Below, in pieces: positions 8,791-18,199 of a DNA stretch of 64,000 nt. The DNA comes from DAINRZ01 sp964634885. GTDB taxonomy: Bacteria; Bacteroidota; Ignavibacteria; Kapaibacteriales; UBA2268. The DNA is taken from positions 49,590 to 113,589 of the forward strand of contig CAZWLN010000011.1 of NCBI GenBank assembly GCA_964634885.1. Direction: 5' to 3'. Both the position numbers and the translations under genes were made by a program. The notes beneath the pieces were generated by a model, which was not told the DNA's origin, searched no databases, and worked only from the letters and a program-made list of their open reading frames with translations. Each line of letters opens with the position of its first letter. The stretch's first letter is position 1.

Positions 8791-11700
8791 GTGAGATTTG
8801 TTACCGGAATAATAGCTGGGATATTGACCATCAGCACTTTGTGCCTTTGCAACGACGACTGGAGCAGTCCCAATCTTCCTGCAGAGAGCCTGTTTCCTTC
8901 TGTGGACACCTTTACTGACGCGCATTTCGCGAAATTGAAACAGGGCGTTCGCTATGACAACAACGGCAATCCCCTGTACCTGGCAAACAGGATATACGTA
9001 AAACTGAAAGCCGCACCCGGCAAAACGGTAAAAAACAGCGGCAGGGTGCAGTCGTCCAACGGACAGAGTTTCGGGATTAATTCACTTGACAGCAGGATTG
9101 CTGCTTTCAACGCAAAAATCAAACCTGCATTCCGGCTTCACAACAGCCTCCCTGCAAAAGTCAGGAACCGTGTCCAGTCAGCGGCCAATCTTCCCGACCT
9201 GTCGAGAATATACACACTGAGCTTTTCCGGCCCCTACGACCTTCACAAGGTTGTGGAACAGTTTGCTTCCGACCCCAATGTCGAATACGCAGAACCTGTA
9301 CCGGTGGACTATCCGCTTGCCGTCCCGAACGATTCGATGTACAATCTCTGCCAGCACCTGCCTCAGATAATGGCTGAGCAGGCCTGGGAGATACACAAGG
9401 GCGAAGACGGCTCCACGCCGATCATCATCGGCATCTGCGACACCGGTGTCGATTGGCAGCATCCCGACCTCAATGCGAACATACACCATAACCTGGGCGA
9501 AGACGCCAACCAGAACGGCACCGTCCTGGTATGGGAAGACAGTACACAATCGTGGGTGTTTGACCCCGGCGACATCAACGGCGTTGACGACGACGGCAAC
9601 GGCTATATCGATGACTTCATCGGCTGGCATTTCATGACCGACCTCGATGCGGAAACCCAGGACAACAACCCGACGGATTACCAGACTCACGGTACCCATG
9701 TTGCGGGCATTGCGGCAGGCGTAACCAATAACGGCACAGGCATCGCATCGATTAGCTGGAACGTAGAGATACTGGCAGCAGCAACAGCGCCTCCCCAGAG
9801 CAATTATATCTACAATGGCTATGAAGCCCTGGTTTACCTGGCAGAAAACGGCGCCGACGTCATTAACTGCAGCTGGGGCGGAGGTTCATACTCTAAAGCC
9901 AATGCCGAATCGATTGAATATGCATACGGACTGGGAGCGATCATTGTCGCTTCCGCCGGCAACGACAACACCACCGAATTGCTCTATCCCGGAGCATATC
10001 CCAAGGTGGTATGTGTTGCTTCCGTTGCAAGCAACGACAAGAAAGCCAGCTATTCCACATATAATAAAGCTGTTGACATCTCTTCACCCGGCGGAGACAA
10101 CAGCGACACGGGCATTCTGAGTACCCTGCCGGGCAACGACTATGCAAGGTACATGGGCACGTCGATGGCAGGCCCTCTTGCTGCCGGCCTCGTCGGCCTT
10201 GTCAGGTCTTACCACCCGGACTGGGACAATGAAAAAGTCATCAACCAGGTAATTGGTACCACGGACTATATCGATACATTAAACACCAAGTACGCAAATA
10301 TGATGGGTTCCGGAAGGATTAACGCATACCGCGCCCTTGCCGAAGAGCATCCTTCCAGGAAACAGCAGATCAGCGTGGACCTCGTCCAGGCAATCGTCAA
10401 AGACTCCACGGCCAACAACAACGGCGCCCTCGAACCCGGTGAAGAAATCAACATTGGTTTCATTTTCCGAAACTTCGCACATTTCATCAAGGCCGACAAT
10501 GTAAAAATCACTCTCAGTTCAAAAGACAAAGACGTGGAAGTAATCAATGGTGAATACACAACATCGCTGAACGACGACGGTTTCACACAGATACCCAATG
10601 TTTTCACAGTGAAAATCAACCCCGAAGCCCTCTCTCAGTTTGCCACCCTGACGGTATCCGTTTCCAGCAGCAGCGTGGAAATCGTAAACGGCTCGGACTT
10701 CAACTTTGACATTCCTGTCAGCGCCGGGGGCATCCTGATCTGGGAAGGCGTCAAGAAAGGATACGGGTACAGCGGCACTTTCCTTCGGGACTTCCTTTCG
10801 TCGCGAGGTTTCAAGGTATTATACACCAATCACTTCCCTGTGTCCCTTACCGGGTTCGATGCTGTCTTTCTCTCCTTCGGCAGCTACGGCTACCACGGCG
10901 GAACAGAAGTAAGCACCACAGGTTTTGACGCCTGGATGGCCGACGTTGTGACCGACTACCTTAAGAGAGGCGGGAAACTATGTTTCGAAGGCGGCGAAGC
11001 CCTCGGGTGGGACCAGCTTACCAATACGGAACTCCATGGTTTGATGGGCCTGGACAGCACCGACGACGGTACCGACAGCAAAACGCTGGACACTCTTTTG
11101 GGCGCAGAAGGTTCAATAATGGCAGGGCTGCAGTTCTACGGCTCGACGATGTCCTATCGTTCCATCGACAGGCTCTATCCCGGCAAAGCATCGGCGGCTT
11201 TCACCGAACCGTCCTATTCCACTTCTGCCATCCAGTACACAGGCGACTACGGCCAGAAGGTCTTCGCCACGGTCTATCCCGTTTATGAACTCTATGACCA
11301 TAATAATCCCAATTGCAGGTATGAAATAATTAAAAGAGTGCTCAATTACTTCGGATTAGAATTTGAGTACACCGTACCCTATTTCACATATACACCGGGC
11401 TACGGCAACAAGAGCCTCAATGTTAACTTCACCGACAAATCATATACTTCCGTTCCAATCAAAGCTTACGAATGGGATTTCAACAGCGACGGAATAATCG
11501 ACGACAGGACCGGCAGTCCTGCCTGGCTTTACACTGAGAGAGGTACATACACTCCCATGATGAGTGAATACAACGGCTACCACAGCCACAACAGCAGCGG
11601 CAGCGTGGACGTATTCGACGGCGAGTCGGCTCTTTCGTTCGGTTCTTCGGCCCATCTGGCTAAGGCAGAAGCGAATGATACCCTTAAACTGAAACAGGAG

Positions 11701-13092
11701 TTTACCGTCGAGGCCTGGATTTTCCCAAAAACAACGGGTACGCGAAACGCAGGAACAATTATCCAGAAGAGGCCTTTCGTGTTCTCCGTTTACAGCCAGA
11801 ACAAACTCAGGGCCACATTCCAGAATAGCAACAAAGACTATTTCATGATTACTTCAAAGAAAAACACGATAGAACTGAATAAGTGGCAGCATGTCGCTGT
11901 TACCTACGACGGGAACAGGAACCTTAAACTCTATATCAACGGAAGGCTACAGGAACTGGACACCCTGATGGGTGACTATCCCGACACTTTACTGGATAAC
12001 TCCGACGAGCCGCTTTGCATCGGCAATACCGGAGACATGAGGTACAACTTCAACGGCAGAATCGACGAGCTCAGGCTGTGGGAATCATGCCGTTCGCAGG
12101 CGGAGATTGCACAGACGATGAACACTACGCTTAACGGCTATGAAAATAAACTTGCAGCATACTGGCAGTTTGAAGAGGCAGCCGGCAGCAGTGCTGCGAC
12201 TACCGGCCAAATCCTCCTTACCGCCGATGTCAGCTCGGCATGGGGCCAGGGCTGGCACCCGGGAATGATCATTTCCGACCTGCAGCATACGACAGCCTGC
12301 GTTTCAGATGATGCCTCGTTCACCATCGACATTGCTTCCGTCAGTGACTCTGTTAATTATAAATGGTTCAAGGGCGGCAATGCAATCGATACGAGTAATA
12401 AACGCTATGCCTTGTCGGGCGGTACTTTGACGATCGGCTCGGTTACTGCCGACGATGCCGGCCTCTACAGTGTTGCGGCAGGCCTTTACAATTCCGGAGT
12501 ATTAACCCAGAATGTCTCTTCCGCATCGGCCCAGCTTACGGTTGTCCCGAAGACAGTCATTTCTTCGCAGTCTCCCAGGAATGTTCTTGTCGAAGGCGAA
12601 GATAAGATAACGCTTTTCGTCGAAGCCAGCGGCGCCGATCCTCTGTATTTCCAGTGGTACAAGGACGAATTCCCTCTTACCGGCAAGGACGACCGGGAAT
12701 TGGAGATAGAAACCGGTTCCGGCGCCGACGTTGAAGGTATTTACTACTGTACCGTTGCCAATCCATGCAACAGTTTGACATCGGATACCATCTTCGTCGA
12801 GAAAACTTTGGGGGCAGAAGACGACAGCTATCCTGGTATTTTCACCATAAAACCCAATCCGGTAAGCAATTCTGCGGAGATAGAATATACTATCAGCAGC
12901 CCGGCCCAGGTGCACTTCTTCATCTATGATATGCTTGGCTCAAAGATTGGTACTCTTACCCCCGGTGTCGCGAACCAGGGCGCATACAGCGCTGTGTTCA
13001 GGCCGGCGGACTATTCCCTGGCTCCCGGTTTGTACATGATTGTCCTCGATGCGGGCAGCCAGAGGTTTACAAAACCGGTAATTGTACGATAG
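8791..13092 (+). CDS. Subtilisin-like S8 serine peptidase, multidomain, T9SS sorted
   Basis: The protein has 1433 residues and a GTG start at 8791 backed by GAGGAG 8 bases upstream. It has a signal peptide and a long N-terminal propeptide. The S8 domain carries Asp217 (ICDTGVDW), His300 (HGTHVAG) and Ser458 (GTSMAGP), so the triad is complete. Next come a beta-rich segment, a Rossmann-like region at about 645-850 that resembles a class I glutamine-amidotransferase-like fold (GILIWEG, LKRGGKLCFEGGEA), a PKD-like domain (about 865-925), a LamG/concanavalin-like domain (about 940-1120, FTVEAWIFP and WQHVAVTYDG), two Ig-like domains (about 1167-1340) and a type A sorting domain (IKPNPVSNS, FFIYDMLGS). 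It is probably a surface-attached or released protease with binding modules. A strong terminator follows. Confidence 0.9.
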   Translation: MRFVTGIIAGILTISTLCLCNDDWSSPNLPAESLFPSVDTFTDAHFAKLKQGVRYDNNGNPLYLANRIYVKLKAAPGKTVKNSGRVQSSNGQSFGINSLDSRIAAFNAKIKPAFRLHNSLPAKVRNRVQSAANLPDLSRIYTLSFSGPYDLHKVVEQFASDPNVEYAEPVPVDYPLAVPNDSMYNLCQHLPQIMAEQAWEIHKGEDGSTPIIIGICDTGVDWQHPDLNANIHHNLGEDANQNGTVLVWEDSTQSWVFDPGDINGVDDDGNGYIDDFIGWHFMTDLDAETQDNNPTDYQTHGTHVAGIAAGVTNNGTGIASISWNVEILAAATAPPQSNYIYNGYEALVYLAENGADVINCSWGGGSYSKANAESIEYAYGLGAIIVASAGNDNTTELLYPGAYPKVVCVASVASNDKKASYSTYNKAVDISSPGGDNSDTGILSTLPGNDYARYMGTSMAGPLAAGLVGLVRSYHPDWDNEKVINQVIGTTDYIDTLNTKYANMMGSGRINAYRALAEEHPSRKQQISVDLVQAIVKDSTANNNGALEPGEEINIGFIFRNFAHFIKADNVKITLSSKDKDVEVINGEYTTSLNDDGFTQIPNVFTVKINPEALSQFATLTVSVSSSSVEIVNGSDFNFDIPVSAGGILIWEGVKKGYGYSGTFLRDFLSSRGFKVLYTNHFPVSLTGFDAVFLSFGSYGYHGGTEVSTTGFDAWMADVVTDYLKRGGKLCFEGGEALGWDQLTNTELHGLMGLDSTDDGTDSKTLDTLLGAEGSIMAGLQFYGSTMSYRSIDRLYPGKASAAFTEPSYSTSAIQYTGDYGQKVFATVYPVYELYDHNNPNCRYEIIKRVLNYFGLEFEYTVPYFTYTPGYGNKSLNVNFTDKSYTSVPIKAYEWDFNSDGIIDDRTGSPAWLYTERGTYTPMMSEYNGYHSHNSSGSVDVFDGESALSFGSSAHLAKAEANDTLKLKQEFTVEAWIFPKTTGTRNAGTIIQKRPFVFSVYSQNKLRATFQNSNKDYFMITSKKNTIELNKWQHVAVTYDGNRNLKLYINGRLQELDTLMGDYPDTLLDNSDEPLCIGNTGDMRYNFNGRIDELRLWESCRSQAEIAQTMNTTLNGYENKLAAYWQFEEAAGSSAATTGQILLTADVSSAWGQGWHPGMIISDLQHTTACVSDDASFTIDIASVSDSVNYKWFKGGNAIDTSNKRYALSGGTLTIGSVTADDAGLYSVAAGLYNSGVLTQNVSSASAQLTVVPKTVISSQSPRNVLVEGEDKITLFVEASGADPLYFQWYKDEFPLTGKDDRELEIETGSGADVEGIYYCTVANPCNSLTSDTIFVEKTLGAEDDSYPGIFTIKPNPVSNSAEIEYTISSPAQVHFFIYDMLGSKIGTLTPGVANQGAYSAVFRPADYSLAPGLYMIVLDAGSQRFTKPVIVR

Positions 13093-13176
13093 GCTGCTAA
13101 GCGGCTGCAACCGGAGAGTTCGTTACGGTTGCCGGCAAATAGTAGTACAGGAAATTATATAAAGCCAAAAGTTCAG

Positions 13177-13220
13177 GCCCGGCGGTATTCAACCAGGATA
13201 CCTGCCGGGCTTGTTTTATT
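13177..13220 (+). terminator. Rho-independent terminator after the S8 peptidase gene
   Basis: GCCCGGCGGTAT pairs with ATACCTGCCGGGC (one bulged base) across a short loop, followed by TTGTTTTATT. It lies about 85 bases after the stop at 13092. Confidence 0.8.
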
Positions 13221-13664
13221 ATTTGCTGACAGTAGTGGACGATGAAGCAATTGTAAGATCGCTGTGTATCGCTCAATCAGGCTTTGTCCAGGGGGGATTA
13301 TTCCCCAGGGGGAAGGGGCAAGAACGCCAGGCTCTTCAAGTCCTCCCCAATGGGGAGGATTTAGGTGGGGTTGTACCTTCGAATGGTGAACAACTGGTTT
13401 GCTGCAAGATGGACTCCACCTCTGAGGTGGAGTCCATCCCGACACTCCCGGAACGGAGAAGATTGTTTCTTTTCGTTATCATTCCTATCCACGCCATAAA
13501 TGACGTGGCTATTTAGTGGGGAAGAAGCCTCTAAGTTTCAGCTTCTTCTTACTTTATAAACTTGATGAACTTTATAAACTTGATGAACTAATAAACCCCA
13601 TCCCGGCCTTGCTGTAGGGGTAAGAAAGAGGTGAGCGTCCTGCCGGTCCTCTTTAGCTGTCCTA
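13221..13664. repeat. Gene-free block of dispersed palindromic repeats
   Basis: No convincing gene is present. The stretch holds several short repeats seen elsewhere in the window. At 13284-13376 is a G/C-rich composite with TTCAAGTCCTCCCC and GGGGAGGATTTAGGTGGGG, which recurs inverted at 20010-20112. At 13408-13438 is a perfect 14-bp-arm hairpin (GATGGACTCCACCT, loop CTG) that recurs at 63395 and 63775. At 13489-13508 is a CCACGCCATAAATG-type hairpin that recurs at 63028. At 13551-13594 are 9-bp units (AACTTGATG, AACTTTATA) that recur at the right end. Confidence 0.8.
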
Positions 13665-15875
13665 TTACCTTTCCAGGACAATTTTACTGAAGGTGATTTT
13701 GTCGTCGGTCCGAAACCGGCAGAAATATACGCCCGAAGGAAGGCCTGCCGTATTCCAGTACGACTTTCGAACACCCGGAGTAAACCAACTGTTTTCAAGA
13801 GCGCTGACTTCAATGCCCATAGAATTGAATATTTTCAATTCAATATGGCAGAATTGACTTGTAGCGTGTTCTATGGTAATGATTCCGTTGCCCGGATTCG
13901 GATAGCATTTTACATGCGCATTATAATAATCATGGTTCTCATCGACTACATTGCTGTCATACACATATCCGAATACTTCCAACTCATGGATCTTATATCC
14001 GCTTTGTTTCTTACTTTTCAGGAACAATACCCTTACAAAACGCCCTTTGCTGTCGAGATAGTAATGATGGCCAACGAAAGCGTGAGAGCTGTCGGTCTCA
14101 TAAATGGTTTCCCAATTGGCCGAATCCGTCGAAACCTGGATTTTGTAAGAAACCGGGAAATTATTGTCCCAGTTCATTTTTACATGCTCTATTATATATA
14201 CAGATTCAAGATCTATGCAAACCCACTGTGTATCGCTTTCGCTGCTCATCCAATATGTGGAATAGTCCGAATCGACAAGCGAATCTCCTATGGCAGGCGA
14301 ACCAGGTACCATCGTCGAGGTGGACACCTTTTTCCTGAATGCTATGTTATTAGGGATGGGATTTTCAGGCAAAACAAATCCCGGCACCATGCCAACCTTC
14401 TTTATGGAAGCCAGGAAGCTTTCATAGGTCGAATCCGGTTTGGCCGATCCCCAATTGACCTGGGAAGAGACCCTGAGTGAATTATTTATCCCGTATGCAA
14501 TCTGGTCCTCTGTTTCAAAATCCCCCCAGTCGCACCATATTTGCAATTTGCTGCCAAGTATCATTGTGGTATCATCTTTGATCCTTTTGTCTCCCTGAAA
14601 AACCGAGGGATTCCATTCTGTGTAAATTTGCTTGTTCGGCGGCCAACAACGATAGACAGCGCTGTAATAAAGAAAATTCATGTTACTGTTGATCAGTTTG
14701 TGCCCCATATCAATCAGCTCCTCCGGCTGAATGTCACAATACCAGTGTTCCAGTATGATGTCGCTGTTCAGTCGAATTGTTGACCTGGACAAATCATCGC
14801 CGTGATAGCAGTCACTCCATGCCCTCATTGTTTTGCCGTGGCTTTTGACGACACTGTCCACCATATTAATGAAACCGAAGAAGGCGTCCAACTGGCAGGC
14901 TTTTTCACCGTATTGTTTCCGGGCATATCGCCTGAGCTGAGGATATAAAGTGGAATCGGCAAAGAACTCGTCAGCGCCGCAATGCCAGTATGGGCCGGTA
15001 AACAACGGAAGGTATTCATTCAGGAGTGTAACGATGAATCTCAACGATTTCTCCTTAGTGAAATCAATTCTTGGGCTTCCGGTGCCGCTCGTGTCTGTTA
15101 AACGATAGCTCGAGTCGAGCCGGGAAAGAATATGTTCCATATGGTCAGGCATATCAATCTCAGGAATGATTGTAACAAAATACCTGTCTGCCAGTTCCTA
15201 TAATGACTTAATCTCGGACTTTTTCAGGTATTTATCAGATTGGATGGCAGGGTAGCTGTCGCATTGGAGCCTGAATCCCTGATGATCGGAGAGATGCCAG
15301 TGGAAAAGATTCATTTTCAGGTAGGCCAGCTCTTTGATGTGCTCTTCAAGCCACTCGACAGTGAAGTATTTCCTGCCGTTGTCAACCATAAGCCCACGCT
15401 CGGAATACCTGGGCCAGTCCCTTGCCACGCCGCAGCCGACGGTGTCGCCTTGTTTCAACAACTGGAGCAGTGTCCTTGTACCGTAGAATACACCTGCTTT
15501 GTAAGGAGAGCCTATCGTGATATGGTCACCGATTCGCATTGTGTATCCTTCTTTGCCGGGATTGTTACCTGTAAAGCTTAAAGACAAATAAATGTCGCCT
15601 GTTTCCGGCTGGCTACCGGTGATTACACTCACATGGCAGCCCCGGAGAACGTATATGTCTTCCCTGAGAGTTCGGGCAACCGGTGTGAGAGCTTCAGAAT
15701 ACTGAGGATCGACAACAATCCTGCTGTTTGAACTGAAGATGAAACAGCCCTCTCCGTCGGACCATTCCTGCAACGCGGGAATCGTCAACGGCTTCCGGGC
15801 AACTGAAATACCTGATTGTAGTATAAATAAAGAAAGCGCTATTACAATTAATCCTGCAATACTGATCTTTGACAT
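13665..15875 (-). pseudogene. GH20 beta-N-acetylhexosaminidase with F5/8-type module and T9SS sorting domain, interrupted by one in-frame TAG
   Basis: One frame runs from the ATG at 15875 (GGTGGAG upstream; the TTG at 15896 is less likely) to the stop at 13665, broken only by TAG at 15198-15200. Before the stop are a signal peptide, the GH20b-like N-terminal domain, and the start of the TIM barrel (RGLMVDNGRKYFTVEW, MNLFHWHLSDHQGFRL). After it the frame continues as ELADRYFVTIIPEIDMPDHM, then the catalytic Asp-Glu in WHCGADEFF, then an F5/8-type carbohydrate-binding region (about IGDSLVDSDYSTYWM, FVRVLFLKSKKQSGY), then a sorting domain (CYPNPGNG). The family removes terminal GlcNAc/GalNAc residues from glycans. 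The stop cuts off the catalytic pair, so without readthrough the product is inactive. The unbroken frame on both sides suggests a recent nonsense change, a suppressed stop or a sequencing error. Confidence 0.88.
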
Positions 15876-16093
15876 ACTTACTCCACCGGATAACAACTAC
15901 TCAACCAAGCCCGTAACAGCATATCATAGTGAACAATTATTTTATGCTGATTCATACAATGTTACATCTTAACCAGAATGTACACTATATAGGTAAATCA
16001 TAGAATATTTCTTAATTTGCAAGAACGAATGTATTGAATACTTATTTTTTGTTCTTTTTTAGATTTTTTTTATTGGATATTGGCACAAGAGGC

Positions 16094-16789
16094 ATGACAG
16101 AACAGGTTAAACAGATGTTTTCGAGAATAGCACCCCGCTACGACAGGATGAACACCATCCTCTCCTTCGGCATTCATTACCTCTGGAGGAAGAAGGCTGT
16201 GCGTTTGTCAGGAGTCAGGGAAGGCGACAGTGTTCTCGATTGTGCAACAGGTACGGGAGACCTGGCTTTCGAATTCAGCAGGAAAACCGGCCCCGGCGGA
16301 TCGGTTACCGCCATCGATTTCAGTGGCGGGATGATTGCCTTAGCCAGGGAGAAACTTGAGAAAAAAGGCGGCAATATAGATTTTTCCGAAGGCGACGTAT
16401 TGCAGCTCGGCTTTCCTGACGGCGCTTTCGACTGCTCGAGCATATCCTTCGGAATCAGGAATGTGGACTCACCGCTGGCAGGCCTCTCTGAAATGGCCAG
16501 AGTCGTTAAGCCGGGAGGAAAAGTCATCGTCATTGAATTCGGTCAGCCGAAGGGCTTGCTTTCGCTGCCCTACAAGTTCTACGCCCGGTTTGTAATGCCA
16601 CTTCTCGGCAGGCTTTTCGCCGGCGATAAAGACGCATACACCTATCTCCCCGTTACTGCTTCTAAGTTCCCCTGCCGCAACGATTTCATTTCAATCATGG
16701 AACAGACCGGACGGCTTACTGACTGCCGCTTCTATTCACTATCTTCAGGAATTGCATTTATATATGCCGGAATTGTAAAACAACGATAA
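16094..16789 (+). CDS. ubiE: Menaquinone/ubiquinone C-methyltransferase (UbiE/MenG)
   Basis: The protein has 231 residues from the ATG at 16094; the frame is open further upstream only with TTG starts and a low-complexity Phe-rich stretch, so the ATG fits family starts best (MTEQVKQMFSRIAPRYDRMN). SAM-binding motif I is VLDCATGTGDLAF at about 48, followed by AIDFSGGMIALA, and the family signature ISFGIRNV is present. It methylates the demethylmenaquinone ring in the last step of menaquinone synthesis. With no ubiquinone genes visible, a menaquinone role (MenG) is more likely in this type of organism. It is a single gene, divergent from the GH20 pseudogene. Confidence 0.93.
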   Translation: MTEQVKQMFSRIAPRYDRMNTILSFGIHYLWRKKAVRLSGVREGDSVLDCATGTGDLAFEFSRKTGPGGSVTAIDFSGGMIALAREKLEKKGGNIDFSEGDVLQLGFPDGAFDCSSISFGIRNVDSPLAGLSEMARVVKPGGKVIVIEFGQPKGLLSLPYKFYARFVMPLLGRLFAGDKDAYTYLPVTASKFPCRNDFISIMEQTGRLTDCRFYSLSSGIAFIYAGIVKQR

Positions 16790-16884
16790 AAATATTTAAT
16801 ATTATTTTGAATTATTAACAATGTTTACTATTTTAGCAATGTTAATATATTTAATATTATTATAAATTATCGAAAGGCATTAGT

Positions 16885-18123
16885 ATGAATGAACAACCGG
16901 CTGTGCAGACAGCAGTTGAACTTGGACTGATGGTCGGTTTTCCGGTCCCACAGGACAAGCTTGTAACACACTCAAACCAGTTATACGGCCCGTTCAACCG
17001 GTGGAGTTTCCTGAATGAGCTGAAACTGAACCGAACTTCTGATGTTTGGAGAGGCAGCGGCAAAGTGGCCGAATTTGATTACGACCTGCAGGAGCTTGGC
17101 GAAGTCAGATACAAGAACTTCCTGGGAGCAGAATTTTCTTTCAATGACATGATCAGGCAGAGCTATACCGATGGTATTATTGTTCTTCACAAAGGCAGGG
17201 TCGTGTTTGAACAATACCTCAACGGCATGGAGCCTCACACACTTCACGCATGGGCTTCGTGCAGCAAGGCTGTTGTCGGGACTTTGGCTGCCGGCGCAGT
17301 TAGCGAAGGACTGATCAACCCCGATGAACCAATCGTCACATACCTGCCTGAACTCAGAGGCAGCGGATTCGGAGATGCCTCTGTACTCCATGCAATGGAC
17401 ATGACTACAGCTGTCGGCTTCGCTCAACCCGACACCGATCCCGTCTCGGAAAACGTACCATACAGCATTGCCATGGGCTGGCGGGCAATGCCTCCGGATT
17501 ACACCGGCCCCCGTTCGGCCTGTGAATTCCTGCCGACTATGGTCAAAACCGGCGAACACGGTGAACGCTTTACATACCAGACTCCAAACTGCGACATACT
17601 CGCATGGATATTGAAACGAATATACAACAAAAGCCTATCCGCCATCATGCAGGAAAAACTATGGTCAAAACTCGGCGCAGAACGCGACGCCTTCTGGATT
17701 GTCGATCCTTCGACTTCTGAGACATCGGGATCGGGGTTGATCACTACACTAAGAGATATGGCGCGTTTCGGACAAATGTTGATTCAAAACGGCAGGTTTA
17801 ACGGCATGCAGATACTATCGGGCGCTGCCGTCGAAGACATTGAAGCCGGAGCGGACAAGGAAGCATTTGCACGAAGCGCGGCAGCAGGCCCCTCCAACAT
17901 AGGCTATTCCTATCACCACCAGTGGTGGAACACGCACGATGGACTTGGCGCTTACTATGCACTGGGCTACGGCGGCCAGATACTATATATTGCACCGGCA
18001 GCAGAGATGGTAGTAGCAAAGTTCAGTTCTTACCCCACACCAACACCGGCGGGCAATGAATTCTACGCCGCGCTTGGGGCAATACCGGCGCTGGGCAGGC
18101 GACTGATGGAGAAGAACAGCTAA
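16885..18123 (+). CDS. Serine hydrolase of the beta-lactamase/6-aminohexanoate-dimer hydrolase type
   Basis: The protein has 412 residues. The penicillin-binding-fold motif SxxK is Ser125-Cys-Ser-Lys128 (HAWASCSKAVVG), and Tyr231 lies in TYQTPN where the family has its second catalytic residue; the strand GYGGQILYIAP occupies the place of the KTG-like box. The N-terminal layout and 'HTLHAWASCSK' resemble NylB-like enzymes rather than true AmpC. No signal peptide is present, so a cytoplasmic amide or ester hydrolase is more likely than a periplasmic lactamase. The natural substrate is unknown. It stands alone and converges on the porin gene. Confidence 0.8.
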   Translation: MNEQPAVQTAVELGLMVGFPVPQDKLVTHSNQLYGPFNRWSFLNELKLNRTSDVWRGSGKVAEFDYDLQELGEVRYKNFLGAEFSFNDMIRQSYTDGIIVLHKGRVVFEQYLNGMEPHTLHAWASCSKAVVGTLAAGAVSEGLINPDEPIVTYLPELRGSGFGDASVLHAMDMTTAVGFAQPDTDPVSENVPYSIAMGWRAMPPDYTGPRSACEFLPTMVKTGEHGERFTYQTPNCDILAWILKRIYNKSLSAIMQEKLWSKLGAERDAFWIVDPSTSETSGSGLITTLRDMARFGQMLIQNGRFNGMQILSGAAVEDIEAGADKEAFARSAAAGPSNIGYSYHHQWWNTHDGLGAYYALGYGGQILYIAPAAEMVVAKFSSYPTPTPAGNEFYAALGAIPALGRRLMEKNS

Positions 18124-18199
18124 GAGCTGCCTTTCTGTTGCGTTGCCATTTTCCATTATTGGGACAGGCAACAACATTGGTTAACCGGATCGATGCACA

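Noticed and set aside
9178..9699. 173-codon open frame opposite the S8 peptidase
   Set aside because: It overlaps the catalytic region of a well-supported gene and resembles no protein family.
13211..13516. 101-codon open frame in the repeat block
   Set aside because: It is composed of palindromic repeats and has neither a ribosome-binding site nor family resemblance.
15198..15200. Two separate genes instead of one interrupted GH20
   Set aside because: The second part has no ribosome-binding site near its first Met and the family alignment continues without a gap across the TAG in the same frame.
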